Source: Deinococcus detaillensis (GTDB taxonomy: Bacteria; Deinococcota; Deinococci; Deinococcales; Deinococcaceae). Taken from it: a DNA stretch of 64,000 bases. Numbering within the stretch: position 1 is the first letter of the stretch; each line of letters starts with the position of its first letter. The translations under genes and the position numbers were made by a program. The notes under the pieces are model-generated. The model did no database searches. It was not told the DNA's origin and saw only the letters and a program-made list of their open reading frames with translations. The stretch lies in NCBI RefSeq assembly GCF_007280555.1, contig NZ_VKDB01000001.1, forward strand, positions 62,001 through 126,000, written 5' to 3'. Positions 1-9,392 of this stretch are shown piece by piece.

Positions 1-20
1 GTCACAAGGGAGCCAACACG

Positions 21-323
21 ATGTTTGCAATTATCCAGACCGGCGGTAAGCAGTACCGCGTAGAGGAAGGCGACGTAATCCGCGTCGAGAAACTGAGCGG
101 CGCAATGGGCGACAAGCTCGACCTCAAGGCCATGATGATCGGTGGCGAGCAAGTCCTGTTCGGCGAAGACGCTGCCAAGTTCACCGTTATGGCCGAAGTT
201 GTCGATCACGGCAAGCTCAAGAAAATCTATATCCGCAAGTACAAGAGTGGCGTGCAGTACCGCCGCCGTACCGGCCACCGCCAGCAGTTCACGGCCATCA
301 AGATCACCGGCATTCAGGGCTGA
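21..323 (+). CDS. rplU: 50S ribosomal protein L21
   Basis: Structural protein of the large ribosomal subunit that binds 23S rRNA. The 100-residue product begins MFAIIQTGGKQYRVEEGD, the hallmark L21 N-terminus, and ends in the basic GHRQ...IKITGI tail; length is typical. A strong AAGGGAG Shine-Dalgarno at 6-12 fixes the start. It is followed by rpmA and obg, the widely conserved L21-L27-Obg order, so it is probably the first gene of that operon; the promoter lies outside the window. Confidence 0.98.
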   Translation: MFAIIQTGGKQYRVEEGDVIRVEKLSGAMGDKLDLKAMMIGGEQVLFGEDAAKFTVMAEVVDHGKLKKIYIRKYKSGVQYRRRTGHRQQFTAIKITGIQG

Positions 324-415
324 GGCTCTAAAGCCGCGAACATCGGATGAAGTGAGGGTCTTCCTCACCCATGCACCAGAACCCCCCATCAATTGACTTT
401 AGAGAGGACACCAAC

Positions 416-691
<276 letters not shown>

Positions 692-730
692 AATCAAGTT
701 ACATTCAGGCGGCTTGAAGAGGTTGAGAAC

Positions 731-756
731 GCCGGGCCACGCGCTCGGCTTTTTTT
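731..756 (+). terminator. Intrinsic terminator after rpmA
   Basis: GCCGGG (731-736) pairs with CTCGGC (744-749) over a 7-nt loop and is followed by seven T residues. It would end or attenuate the rplU-rpmA transcript before obg. Confidence 0.75.
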
Positions 757-822
757 GGCCTCAGGCGCTCCGCCTTAGGTATTTTCTAGCGCTTCACCGC
801 ACCACAGCTTCACGGAGTATTT

Positions 823-2130
823 ATGGCCTTCAGAGACATATTAGAAATTGAAGTCATCGGCGGCAACGGCGGCGACGGTTCGATGAGTTTTCACCGCGCC
901 AAATACATGGAAAAAGGCGGCCCCGACGGCGGACACGGCGGCAAAGGCGGCAGCATCATCTTGCGGGCGGTGGAAGGCGTCGAGAGTTTGGAGCGCCTGC
1001 TGGGCCGCCGCAAATTCAAGGCTGGTACCGGCAACGGCGGCGAGGGACGCCTGCGCAACGGCTCAGACGCCGAAGACATCATCATCGATGTGCCGGTCGG
1101 CACCACTGCCTTCGACGCTGAAACGGGCAAAGCGGTGGCTGATTTGATCACGCCCGGCCAGCTCAAAACAGTCGCCAGAGGCGGCGCGGGCGGGCGCGGT
1201 AACAGCGTCTTCGCTTCCAGTACCCGGCAAGCTCCGCGCTTTTCCGAGATCGGGGTGCGCGGCCAGAAGCGCAAACTCCGCTTGGAGCTGCGCCTGATTG
1301 CCGACGTGGGCCTGGTGGGCTATCCCAACGCGGGCAAGTCCAGTTTGTTGGCGGCCTTGTCGAACGCCAACCCGATGATCGCCGCTTATCCGTTTACCAC
1401 CCTTTCGCCCATTTTGGGCGTCGTCAGCGCCAAAAACGACGAGGAGCGCCTGACGCTGGCCGACATCCCCGGCATCATCGAGGGAGCCAGTGAGGGCAAA
1501 GGGCTGGGCTTGGAGTTCCTGCGCCACATCAGCCGCACCCGCATGTTGGTGTATGTCCTGGACGTGGCGGTCGATCCGGCCCGCGAGTTGCAGGCTCTGC
1601 AAGCCGAACTCCGCAGCTACGATCCGAGCTTGCTCGACAGCATGGCGCTGATTGCACTGAACAAAATCGATACGGTGGAAGAAGACGTGGCGATGATGGC
1701 CGAAGACGAGCTGGCCAAGTTCGGTTTGCCGGTCTTGCAGGTCAGTGCCGCCGAGAAAATGGGCCTCACCGAGCTGCGCCTGGCCCTCTTCGAGCTACTG
1801 CCTTCCCGCGAGCTGTGGGCGCAGACCCACGCGCTGGAAGTCGAGAGCGACTTGATCGTGGTGCCCGCACTGGAGCTCGAACTGCGCGAGGAAGCCGACA
1901 AAGACGGCCAAGTCGAGCGCATCTGGATGGTCAAGGGCGGCGGGTTCGAAGAAAAGATCGAGCGCTTTGCCCGCCACCTCGAAGACGCCGCCGAATACTT
2001 GTCGGGGGTGTTCAAGCGTCAGGGCCTTTACAACGCGCTCAAGCGGGTCGGAGCACGTGAAGGTGACAGTGTCGACATCGGGGGGCTGCGTTTCGAGTAT
2101 TTTGAAGACAATGACGATTCTCGCCGCTGA
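823..2130 (+). CDS. obg: GTPase Obg (ribosome assembly)
   Basis: Essential Obg/CgtA GTPase acting in 50S subunit maturation and stress signalling. The 435-residue product has the glycine-rich Obg fold (about residues 1-158, with many GG pairs such as GGNGGDGS), a G domain with P-loop GYPNAGKSS near residue 166, switch [10 protein letters not shown] near 213, and NKID near 284, then a C-terminal OCT-type domain (about 345-425) ending in an acidic tail. GGAG six bases before ATG 823 supports the start. Position after L21/L27 is the usual one. Confidence 0.97.
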   Translation: MAFRDILEIEVIGGNGGDGSMSFHRAKYMEKGGPDGGHGGKGGSIILRAVEGVESLERLLGRRKFKAGTGNGGEGRLRNGSDAEDIIIDVPVGTTAFDAETGKAVADLITPGQLKTVARGGAGGRGNSVFASSTRQAPRFSEIGVRGQKRKLRLELRLIADVGLVGYPNAGKSSLLAALSNANPMIAAYPFTTLSPILGVVSAKNDEERLTLADIPGIIEGASEGKGLGLEFLRHISRTRMLVYVLDVAVDPARELQALQAELRSYDPSLLDSMALIALNKIDTVEEDVAMMAEDELAKFGLPVLQVSAAEKMGLTELRLALFELLPSRELWAQTHALEVESDLIVVPALELELREEADKDGQVERIWMVKGGGFEEKIERFARHLEDAAEYLSGVFKRQGLYNALKRVGAREGDSVDIGGLRFEYFEDNDDSRR

Positions 2131-2201
2131 TGTTCTTTATTCGTCTGCCGTGAAGCCCGCTTTTTTAGGGTCGTCTGAAGGGCTTCTGAGTCAAACGGCG
2201 C

Positions 2202-2207
2202 TATACT
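2202..2207 (+). promoter_or_regulatory. -10 box upstream of yqeK
   Basis: TATACT, a consensus -10 element, lies between obg and yqeK; no convincing -35 is seen 16-18 bp upstream. An ATG at 2214, six bases downstream, opens a 15-codon leaderless reading frame (ending TGA 2259-2261) that overlaps the yqeK start in another frame. Confidence 0.5.
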
Positions 2208-2242
2208 TGAGCGATGCAGTCGTGGCCTTTCCACCTTCCATC

Positions 2243-2851
2243 ATGCTTCACTCGGCCGTGACTCGGACGCCCCCCGCCCCGCGCCCGTTGGCGGATTTGG
2301 CCGAGTGGGAAAGCAGGGCACGCTTGATGGTCAAAGCCCGCCGCTACGATCATGTGGTGCGGGTGGCGGACTTGGCTTATCAAATTGCGCGGGCCAACCG
2401 CTTAGATGCGGACAGGGCTTATTTGGCGGGCATTTTGCACGACATCGCCCGTGATTTGCCTGACAGCGAGCTTTTGCGCCTCGCGCCGCCGGAAGTGCCG
2501 ATTGACGCCGCGCATCCGCTGGCGCTGCACGGGCGGGCAGCCCGCACGCTGTTGGGGCGTTGGGGCTACCGTGACGAGGTGGTGCTGCGGGCCGTCGAAG
2601 ACCACACCACCGGCCCCCGCAGCGCTTGCTCGGTTTCGGCCTGTGTGTATGTCGCCGACGTTTCGGAGCCGGGGCGGGGCGTCAACCAGCACATCCGTGA
2701 ACTGGCGATGGTGGACTTGGAAGGCGCTTTGGCACTGGCGATCAGCTCCAAGGTGCATTACCTGCAGGCACGCGGTATTCCGGTGCATCCGCGCACGCTC
2801 TCGGCGTATCAGGGCCTGCAAGAGCGCGGCGCACTGCCTCCCAGCGCATGA
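2243..2851 (+). CDS. yqeK: HD-domain Ap4A hydrolase YqeK
   Basis: Predicted symmetrical bis(5'-nucleosyl)-tetraphosphatase of the YqeK family, an HD-superfamily phosphohydrolase. The HD motif is visible as HVVRVADLA followed by LAGILHDIARDLP, with later metal ligands in HPLALHG and VEDHTTG. The product is about 202 residues from ATG 2243; GTG 2222 in the same frame is an alternative, and no Shine-Dalgarno decides between them. Its stop overlaps the next start by 4 nt (ATGA), and the yqeK-LCP-rsfS order is conserved in related bacteria, which supports the call. Confidence 0.88.
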   Translation: MLHSAVTRTPPAPRPLADLAEWESRARLMVKARRYDHVVRVADLAYQIARANRLDADRAYLAGILHDIARDLPDSELLRLAPPEVPIDAAHPLALHGRAARTLLGRWGYRDEVVLRAVEDHTTGPRSACSVSACVYVADVSEPGRGVNQHIRELAMVDLEGALALAISSKVHYLQARGIPVHPRTLSAYQGLQERGALPPSA

Positions 2852-4125
2852 AGAGTCAACCGGCCCAGCGGCAAGGAACCCAGCGCCAGGAAACGCGGCG
2901 GCGCTGGCTTAGGCCGTTGCAACTCTCCCTGCTGACGCTCGCGGCGCTGTGCGGCGGCGGCTACTACGCCCTGAGCGCCAGTAACGGTCAGGGCGGCGGC
3001 AGCAATGTGGTGCTGAGTGGCAGCTTGCCCAATTTTACCTTGCTGTTGGCGGGACGTGACGTGATTTACTGCTACTACCACCAGCCCTGCAAAGACCAAA
3101 ATCAGCGCAAGGGCGTCATTCAAACCGCCAACACCGACACCTTGATGCTGGTCAAGGTACAGGGCAAGCGGGTCAGTGTGCTCTCGATTCCGCGCGATAC
3201 CAATGTGGGCGACTTCGATCCCAAGAAATCTGCCGCCGAGCAAAAAGTCAACGGCAAATACTGGGATGGCGGGCCGCAGGCACTGGTCAGCGCGGTGGAA
3301 ACCATTACCGGTGAGCGGGTAGACAATTACCTGATCGTGCGAACTGAGGAAGCCGCGCGGGTGATCGACGCACTGGGCGGCCTCGACGTCAACGTTCCGG
3401 CGGGCGGCATCGAGTGGATCGACAAAGCGGCAGGCGTGAATCTCAAGCTGGCGGCGGGGCCGCACCACTTGGAAGGCCAAGAAGCGGTGTGGTACTTGCG
3501 CGTCCGCAAAGGTTTTGGCGACGATTACGGCCGAATCGACCACCAAAAGCAGGCGCTGAGCCAACTCGCCAGCAAGCTGACCACCCCGGGCGGCCTGAGC
3601 GCTGTTCCCACCATCCTCAGCGTGATGAACGGCGTGGAAACCAACCTCGATCCCACCCTCCTCACCACCGTTCAGCCGGTGCTTTCGCAGTTCAAGCTCA
3701 GCTTTGCCACCTTGCCCACCGACACCATCCGCCGCAGCTTTAACTTGGCGGTCAACCGTGAGGAGCTGGCCAAAGTCTGGGGCAACTCCCTCAAGGCCGA
3801 GCCAAGTAGCGCCGTGACCATCTTGCTCGAAGATGCCAGCGGCGCAGGCCTCGGCCCGCCGATGGTGGACGCCCTTCACGCGGCGGGCTACCCCAATGTG
3901 CGGCTGAGCACTTTGCCCAAAATAGGTGAGCGCAGCCAAGTCTTTACCCAGTCCGACGTGGAAACCGCTCAAAATATCGCCGACCAACTCAACTTGCCCA
4001 GATTGCAGGGCGAACGCTTTCCGGTCGCGGCGGGCCAGATCGGCGTGCTGCTCGGTGGCGACGCGCCGCAACTCTTCGCCGCCCTTAACCACTTTACCCC
4101 TGCGGCCAGTTCACCCGCTCCCTAA
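2848..4125 (+). CDS. LytR-CpsA-Psr (LCP) family cell-wall protein
   Basis: Membrane-anchored phosphotransferase family that attaches glycopolymers to the cell wall. The 425-residue product has a basic cytoplasmic start, one transmembrane segment (about residues 27-45), an LCP domain with TDTLMLVKV, SIPRDTNVGD and the family signature RKGFGDDYGRIDHQKQ (about 95-245), and a C-terminal LytR_C-like domain (about 320-400). It overlaps yqeK by 4 nt and precedes rsfS by 19 nt, so the three are one transcription unit. The exact polymer transferred cannot be told from sequence. Confidence 0.92.
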   Translation: MKSQPAQRQGTQRQETRRRWLRPLQLSLLTLAALCGGGYYALSASNGQGGGSNVVLSGSLPNFTLLLAGRDVIYCYYHQPCKDQNQRKGVIQTANTDTLMLVKVQGKRVSVLSIPRDTNVGDFDPKKSAAEQKVNGKYWDGGPQALVSAVETITGERVDNYLIVRTEEAARVIDALGGLDVNVPAGGIEWIDKAAGVNLKLAAGPHHLEGQEAVWYLRVRKGFGDDYGRIDHQKQALSQLASKLTTPGGLSAVPTILSVMNGVETNLDPTLLTTVQPVLSQFKLSFATLPTDTIRRSFNLAVNREELAKVWGNSLKAEPSSAVTILLEDASGAGLGPPMVDALHAAGYPNVRLSTLPKIGERSQVFTQSDVETAQNIADQLNLPRLQGERFPVAAGQIGVLLGGDAPQLFAALNHFTPAASSPAP

Positions 4126-4144
4126 CTTTTCTTCTGGAGTTTTC

Positions 4145-4546
4145 ATGACCAAAGTACCTTCTGCCGCCCACACTTCAACCGACGCCTCGACCGATTCCCT
4201 CTTGCCGCAACTGCGGGCCATCGTGGACGCCGCCCGCGAGCGCCGCGCCGAGGACGTGGTGGTGCTCGACCTGACCGAAGTCAGCACCACCCTCGAATAT
4301 TTCGTGATCTGCACCGCCACGGCGGGCCTGCAGCTCAACGCCGTGCGCGAGAATGTCCGCACCAAAGCGGTGGAAGCTGGATTTTCGCGCCCCACCGTCG
4401 AAGGCCCCTCGGAGCGCTGGTTGCTGCTGGCCTTCGGAGCCAGCGTCGTGGTGCATATCATGACCAAAGAAGCCCGCGAATACTACGACCTCGAAGGCCT
4501 GTGGAGCGACGCCAACAAGCTGGATTTTCCCGAAAACGTGGTCTGA
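4145..4546 (+). CDS. rsfS: Ribosomal silencing factor RsfS
   Basis: RsfS (DUF143, RsfA/YbeB family) binds L14 and blocks subunit joining in starved cells. The 133-residue product contains VVVLDLTEVSTTLEYFVI, ATAGLQLNAV, HIMTKEAREYYDLEGLWSD, the standard family core with its C-terminal LEGLW-DA signature. The start ATG 4145 is preceded by CTGGAG at 4133-4138. It closes the yqeK-LCP-rsfS operon and runs tail to tail with the CitE-like gene. Confidence 0.95.
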   Translation: MTKVPSAAHTSTDASTDSLLPQLRAIVDAARERRAEDVVVLDLTEVSTTLEYFVICTATAGLQLNAVRENVRTKAVEAGFSRPTVEGPSERWLLLAFGASVVVHIMTKEAREYYDLEGLWSDANKLDFPENVV

Positions 4547-4580
4547 ATTTTTTGAAATCCTGTTAAAGCCGCCCCGACCT

Positions 4581-5402
4581 TCAAAGCGGCGCGGACGTTC
4601 CGGCTTGTGCCAGCACGTCCTGCGCCGCTTTGACGTGCATTTCTTCGACCATCCGGCCCCGCACCGTCACCAAACTTTTGCCCTCTCGGCGGCCCGCTTC
4701 CCAGGCATGCAGCAGTTCGTGGGCGGCCTCCACCTCGGCTGGGCTGACTCCGAAGCTGCGGTTGGCCGTCTCCACCTGCGAGGGGTGGATCAGCGTTTTG
4801 CCGTCAAAGCCGAGAGCGCGGCCATCTAAGCACTCGCGCTCAAAACCCACCGTGTCGGTAAAGGTGTTGTAAACGGCGTCCAGCACGCCTTTACGGTGGG
4901 CGCGGGCGGCCAGCACCACCGCGCTGAGGGCAAAAAGCAGCGGCGTGCGCTCTGGGTCTGGGCCGGTTCGCAGGTCGTGGGCGAGGTCGTTGGCTCCCAC
5001 GATCAGGCCCGCCACGCTCTGCTCGGCGGCGAGGTCGGGGGCGGCCAGCACGCCCCGCGCCGTCTCGATCATCAGCCACAGCGGCACGCCCAGCGTCATG
5101 CTGCGGGCCACTCCCGCTTCCTCGACTTTGGGCAGCACCAAGCCGTCGGGTTTTTCGCACAGCACGGCTTCTTGGTCGGCCTGTTCCCAAATGCTGCCGG
5201 AAATGTTGAGGCGCACCCATACCGGACAGGGAAAGCCCTCCCGCAGCGCGGCGCAGATATTTTCACGGGCCTGTTCTTTGTGTTCGGGAGCCACCGCGTC
5301 TTCCAAGTCCAGAATAATCACGTCCGCGCCGAGCGTGCGCGACTTGGCAATGGCGCGGGGCTTGTCGCCGGGAACAAAGAGAGCGCTGCGGGGACGCTTC
5401 AT
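4581..5402 (-). CDS. CitE/HpcH-type lyase (citrate lyase beta-like)
   Basis: Member of the HpcH/HpaI aldolase superfamily, CitE-like branch, which act on acyl-CoA thioesters such as citramalyl- or malyl-CoA. The 273-residue product starts MKRPRSALFVPGDKPR and shows ADVIILDLEDAVAPEHK (metal/CoA region), VRLN, LPKVEEAG, WLMIETARGV and GKTLIHPSQVE, the usual ordered motifs. No citD, citF or citG lies nearby, so a citrate lyase complex is unlikely; a stand-alone CoA-lyase role is inferred. It may be cotranscribed with the transglutaminase gene upstream, 188 bp away. Confidence 0.85.
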   Translation of the reverse strand: MKRPRSALFVPGDKPRAIAKSRTLGADVIILDLEDAVAPEHKEQARENICAALREGFPCPVWVRLNISGSIWEQADQEAVLCEKPDGLVLPKVEEAGVARSMTLGVPLWLMIETARGVLAAPDLAAEQSVAGLIVGANDLAHDLRTGPDPERTPLLFALSAVVLAARAHRKGVLDAVYNTFTDTVGFERECLDGRALGFDGKTLIHPSQVETANRSFGVSPAEVEAAHELLHAWEAGRREGKSLVTVRGRMVEEMHVKAAQDVLAQAGTSAPL

Positions 5403-5590
5403 TGTGGCCGCGCCGTGTGGGAGGGCGCTGGGCGGGAACGGGCCGCGCTTGAAACGAGCAGGAAGGGAAGCAGCGCCAGCCAGTGCCGCCAGTTCAGGCG
5501 AGAACGTTTGTGCATGACGCTCAGGGTAGACGCCGGGGCTGAGAAAGTGAACGCTTTCAGTGGGGAGAACATTTATTTCTGGCGAGTTGG

Positions 5591-7600
5591 TTAAGCTTTC
5601 ACTTTGAGTTCCCGCACCTGCGCCGCGAAGGCCCGAATCTGCTCGTCGGTCGGCTGGGGGCCGTAGCGCAGCAGCTGGTACTCGCCGATCAGGGTTTCAA
5701 TGTGCTCGGCGTGTTGCGGGTAGCGCTCGGCAGCCCGCGCTGCGTAAGCGCTGGCGGGTTCCTGCGGCGCTCGGGGCAGCGAGAGGCGGCGGGCAAGCAG
5801 GGCGTAGGCGGCGCTCAGCGGCTCCTGCGGCGGGCGGCGGCGCAGGAGCATCGGCACGAAAGCCAGCCCGATGGCCAGCATGCCGAACACCGTCAGTTTC
5901 CAGTCACCAAGCTCGCCGAGGCCCAGCTTGGCAAACAGTTGGCGCTGCTGAGCGCCGTCGTAGCCGATGACCCAGGTGTTCCAGAGGTTTTGCAGCGCGT
6001 CGAGGCGCAGGCTCAGGCCGCCCAGCCAGCCGAGATTGCCACTGGCCAGCCCTGGAGCGCCGCGCAAACTCGAAACACCCCTTTCGATGCGGTCAGGCGA
6101 AACGGTGGCGGTGGGATCAACCCGCACCCAGCCTTGCCCAGCCAGCCAGACTTCTGTCCAGGCGTGGGCGTTGGCCTGGCGCACGATCAGGTAGCCCCCG
6201 TTGGGCTCAGCTCCCTGATAGCCGGTGACTACCCGCGCCGGAACGCCCGCCGAGCGCATCATGATGGCAAACGAGCTGGCGAAGTGCTCGCAAAAGCCGC
6301 GCTTCGTTTCAAACACGAAAGCGTCCATCCCATTGACGCTGGGAAGGGTCGGTGGGTTGAGGGTATAAGCGAAACTGCCCGCCGCAAACACGTTCAGCCC
6401 CGCCTTGACCCGCTCGAGGGGCGGCAAATTCAGCCAAGTCTTGGCCAACTCACGGATGCGCGGATTGCTGCGGTCTGGAAGCTGCAAGTTGCGCTCCAGC
6501 CAAAACGAATCGGCGTTCAGGCCATAGCGGTAGGCGGTGGCAGCGCTTAGTTTAAAGAGGGTGCGGCTGCCAATCCGGCTGGGCTTGATGACTTGCAGGT
6601 TTTGGGTGATGGCCGTGCCGGAAGGCAGCGAGGCGGGGGCGTCGAGGGCCAGCACCCAGGTGCGCTGGCTGGGTTCTGCTGTCAGGGTGTAGTTTTGGAC
6701 GGGGCCAAGTGCCTGCACGTCTGGTAGCGCCCGCTGCTCACGGCCCAGCCGCCACGTTTCGCCGTCAAAAAACTCCATCACCGGGCCGCGCCAATATAAA
6801 TTGCTCGGCGGCGGCGCTTGGCCCTCAAACTGCGCCCGGAACGCCACCTCGTCGCTGAGCGCGAGGCTGCTGATGCTGCCCGGATTGACGCTGTCGGACA
6901 AGCCCGAAGCGTTTTGGCCTTTGCTGCTCACCGGCATTTGCCACAGCGGGCTGTCAGGGCGCGGAAACAGCACGAACAGCGCGGCGGCCAGCGGCAAAGC
7001 TTGCAGCAGCAGCACCCCCGCCGAGCGCAGCGGCCCAAAGGGAGCCAGCAGCCCCGCCTTACTCAGGCCGAATGCGGGGAGGCCGGCCAAGCTCTTGGGC
7101 CGCTCCAGTAAGCTCACTCCCGCCGAGAGGGCCAGCATGGACAGCATCGCGTGAACGGCGGTGAGGGTGTCCTGCACGTAAAAAAAGTGGGTAACGGTCA
7201 GGAAAAAGCCCAGCAAGCCCAGCGCCTGCACGTCGCGCCCGCTGTGGGTTTCCAGCGCTTTGAGACTGGTCAGCACCACCAAAATGGCCGTGCCACCGTC
7301 TCGCCCCAGCAGGGTGTCGTAGGTTTGGTTAAGGCCCCAGCCTGCCGCCGCCACCACCAGCAGGGAGAGCAGGGTTTGGGTCAGGGTGGGCAGAGCGGGA
7401 ACGCGGCCCAGCCCCAGCGCGGCGCGGTAAGCCAGCAGCGCCGCGAACAGCAAACTGGCCCACCACGGCATCCGTGACACATACGGCGCGGCGCACAGCA
7501 GCAGCGCAGCCAGAGTGGTCAGCAGCGCGGGCAGCGGGGCGGCAGGGTCAGTGGGCCGCTTGAGACTGCGGCTTCGGCTGGGCCAGTTGAGGGTGGTCAT
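5591..7600 (-). CDS. Membrane transglutaminase-like protein (TgpA/DUF3488)
   Basis: Integral membrane protein of the TgpA type with an extracytoplasmic transglutaminase-like domain. The 669-residue product has six or so hydrophobic segments in residues 22-215, a periplasmic domain with the cysteine-protease-like triad visible as Cys437 (RGFCEHFASSF), His479 (NAHAWTEVW) and Asp495 (VRVDPTA), one more transmembrane helix near 560-580, and a C-terminal DUF4129-like tail (YAARAAERYP...LRYGPQP). Its start overlaps the stop of the DUF58 gene by 4 nt. Substrates are unknown; the MoxR-DUF58-TgpA grouping is a recurrent module. Confidence 0.9.
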   Translation of the reverse strand: MTTLNWPSRSRSLKRPTDPAAPLPALLTTLAALLLCAAPYVSRMPWWASLLFAALLAYRAALGLGRVPALPTLTQTLLSLLVVAAAGWGLNQTYDTLLGRDGGTAILVVLTSLKALETHSGRDVQALGLLGFFLTVTHFFYVQDTLTAVHAMLSMLALSAGVSLLERPKSLAGLPAFGLSKAGLLAPFGPLRSAGVLLLQALPLAAALFVLFPRPDSPLWQMPVSSKGQNASGLSDSVNPGSISSLALSDEVAFRAQFEGQAPPPSNLYWRGPVMEFFDGETWRLGREQRALPDVQALGPVQNYTLTAEPSQRTWVLALDAPASLPSGTAITQNLQVIKPSRIGSRTLFKLSAATAYRYGLNADSFWLERNLQLPDRSNPRIRELAKTWLNLPPLERVKAGLNVFAAGSFAYTLNPPTLPSVNGMDAFVFETKRGFCEHFASSFAIMMRSAGVPARVVTGYQGAEPNGGYLIVRQANAHAWTEVWLAGQGWVRVDPTATVSPDRIERGVSSLRGAPGLASGNLGWLGGLSLRLDALQNLWNTWVIGYDGAQQRQLFAKLGLGELGDWKLTVFGMLAIGLAFVPMLLRRRPPQEPLSAAYALLARRLSLPRAPQEPASAYAARAAERYPQHAEHIETLIGEYQLLRYGPQPTDEQIRAFAAQVRELKVKA

Positions 7601-8676
7601 CGGCGCTTCCTCCCCGTGGACTGGTGAGCAGCAGCGGGCGGCTGATCGGGGACGTTCTCAGCTGCACGGTAAAGTGCCAAGGCGCTGAGGGCACGGCGGG
7701 CCTGCGTTTCGCCGCTGCCTTCTTCCAGCTTCAGACTCGGCAACTCCAAGCGGTAGCGGGCGTCTTGCTGGCGGGCCTGCAAAACCCAGGCGCTCAGGCG
7801 CGATAAGCGCTCCTCGGTGTTCAGGCCGCGTAACTCGCTGTAGCTCAGGCGCAAGGTAAAGCTGGCGGGCGCGTCAAAGAGTTTGGTTTGGAGCTCACCG
7901 AGGCGGGCCGATTGCCGCCACGCCACTTGCCTAGGCGCGTCACCCGGCAGATAAGGCCGGATGCCCGCGAAATCCTCTTGCCCACTTAGGCGTTTTTCGC
8001 CGCTGCCTTCGCCGACTTTGCTGCTGGGCAGCGGCGGCGCGTCCTCCTCAGGGGCCGGATACACCAGCGCTTCGGCGCTCAGCAGCGGATAGGTCACGCC
8101 GCGCCAAAGTCCCAGCGGGTCGCGGCCTTCCAGCCGGAGGCGCGGCAGCAACAGCGGGCCACGCTTGGGCGCGAAAATCAGCACTTCGGCGCGGGTTTCG
8201 GCCTCTGAGGGTACGTCGAACAAACAGATGGCCGCCGAACGCGGGCGGTGGGCACGCAGTCTTAAGCTGCTGCGAATCTGCTTGGACGGATTTTGCACCC
8301 GCACAGCAAAAACCGCGTCTTGTCCAGCCCAAGCGCTCCCGGGCGGCGCGGCACTGAGGGTCAGCCCGCTGAGGCTGCGCGAGGCCGACACCGCGCCCAC
8401 CACCCACAGGCCCAGCATCAAAAAAGTCACCAGATAGCCGAGGCTCAGTTGGTAATTGACGCAGCCGATCAGCGTTAGCAGCGCCGTGAGGAGAAACGCC
8501 GCGCCGAAGCGGGTCGGGTAGACACGCGGTCCTTTGGAAAAGTGGGTGGCGGGCGCAATAGTGACGCCCTGCCCGGTATCGGCGTTGCCATCATCGCTGG
8601 CCCACTCGCTCACGCGCTCGCGCAAGCTGCTGGAGAGGGGCCGAGGGGGAGTGGTGCTGGCAGGGCGCTGGGTCAT
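7597..8676 (-). CDS. DUF58 (VWA-like) domain membrane protein
   Basis: DUF58-family protein usually linked to MoxR AAA ATPases. The 359-residue product has two adjacent transmembrane helices (about residues 55-100) and a C-terminal DUF58 region with the signature DFAGIRPYLPGDAPRQVAWR and QTKLFDAP. AAGGA precedes ATG 8676. It lies 28 bp downstream of the ankyrin gene and overlaps the transglutaminase gene by 4 nt, so these are translationally coupled. The module is thought to act in chaperone-like assembly of surface or periplasmic proteins. Confidence 0.88.
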   Translation of the reverse strand: MTQRPASTTPPRPLSSSLRERVSEWASDDGNADTGQGVTIAPATHFSKGPRVYPTRFGAAFLLTALLTLIGCVNYQLSLGYLVTFLMLGLWVVGAVSASRSLSGLTLSAAPPGSAWAGQDAVFAVRVQNPSKQIRSSLRLRAHRPRSAAICLFDVPSEAETRAEVLIFAPKRGPLLLPRLRLEGRDPLGLWRGVTYPLLSAEALVYPAPEEDAPPLPSSKVGEGSGEKRLSGQEDFAGIRPYLPGDAPRQVAWRQSARLGELQTKLFDAPASFTLRLSYSELRGLNTEERLSRLSAWVLQARQQDARYRLELPSLKLEEGSGETQARRALSALALYRAAENVPDQPPAAAHQSTGRKRR

Positions 8677-8704
8677 GGAGTTCCTTAGAGAAGAGGGTGG
8701 GAGA

Positions 8705-9280
8705 TCAGGTCTGCTGGGTTGTTGGCGCTTGAGTCAGCAGCGCTTCAAGCTGAGCGGCCGCTTCGTGTGCGCCCATCAGTTTGGCCGCGTCCACCACCGA
8801 GAGGCCGCCCACGTCTCGGGTCTTTAGGTCGGCTCCGCTGGACAGCAGCAACTCCAGCATCTCCAAGCGGTTAAACATGGCGGCCATCATCAGCGCGGTT
8901 TTTCCGGCGGGCCCGGACGTTTCGGTGTCGGCTCCGTGCGTAAGAAGGAGCTTGGCCATCGCCAAGTCGCCTTTGTAGGCCGCGCCGACCAGCGGGGTTT
9001 GCCCTTGGTCGTTGGCCAGTTCGGGGTCAGCGCCTGCCAACAGCAGGTGCCGGGCCGCTTCCAGGTGGCCGTGATAGCTGGCCAGCATCAGTAAGCTGTC
9101 ACCCTTCTGGTTCCTGATATTGGCCGGGAGGCCCTTTTTCAGTAGTGGGGCGAGCTGCTCGGCGTCTCCGGCCCGCACCAGTTCAAAGACAGCCTGAAAA
9201 AAAGCCAGCGTTTCAGGGTTGGGGGCAGGCGATTGGGGAGTGGCTGACTTGGGGGCGGACAAATCGGGGTTGGGCGTCAT
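8705..9280 (-). CDS. Ankyrin-repeat protein
   Basis: 191-residue soluble protein with at least four ankyrin repeats between about residues 45 and 185, each showing the G-TPL/LL-AG-D pattern (for example LLLAGADPELANDQGQTPL, LLLTHGADTETSGPAGKTAL). AAGGAG sits 7 nt before ATG 9280. It lies inside the MoxR-DUF58-transglutaminase operon, so a scaffold or inhibitor role for that module is a reasonable inference. The N-terminal 35 residues are Pro/Ser-rich and probably disordered. Confidence 0.9.
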   Translation of the reverse strand: MTPNPDLSAPKSATPQSPAPNPETLAFFQAVFELVRAGDAEQLAPLLKKGLPANIRNQKGDSLLMLASYHGHLEAARHLLLAGADPELANDQGQTPLVGAAYKGDLAMAKLLLTHGADTETSGPAGKTALMMAAMFNRLEMLELLLSSGADLKTRDVGGLSVVDAAKLMGAHEAAAQLEALLTQAPTTQQT

Positions 9281-9392
9281 TGGGTGGCTCCTTGCAGGGA
9301 CTTGGGGCGAAAATCAAAACCAGTATGGCCACTGCTCCCGCCCGTATCTGAGCCGCTTCTCACCCTTCCCGCCACACGTTTACCAGCTCTCC

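Noticed and set aside
2809..4092. 427-codon minus-strand frame opposite the LCP gene
   Set aside because: Same reason: the plus strand carries an unambiguous LCP domain with operon coupling on both sides.
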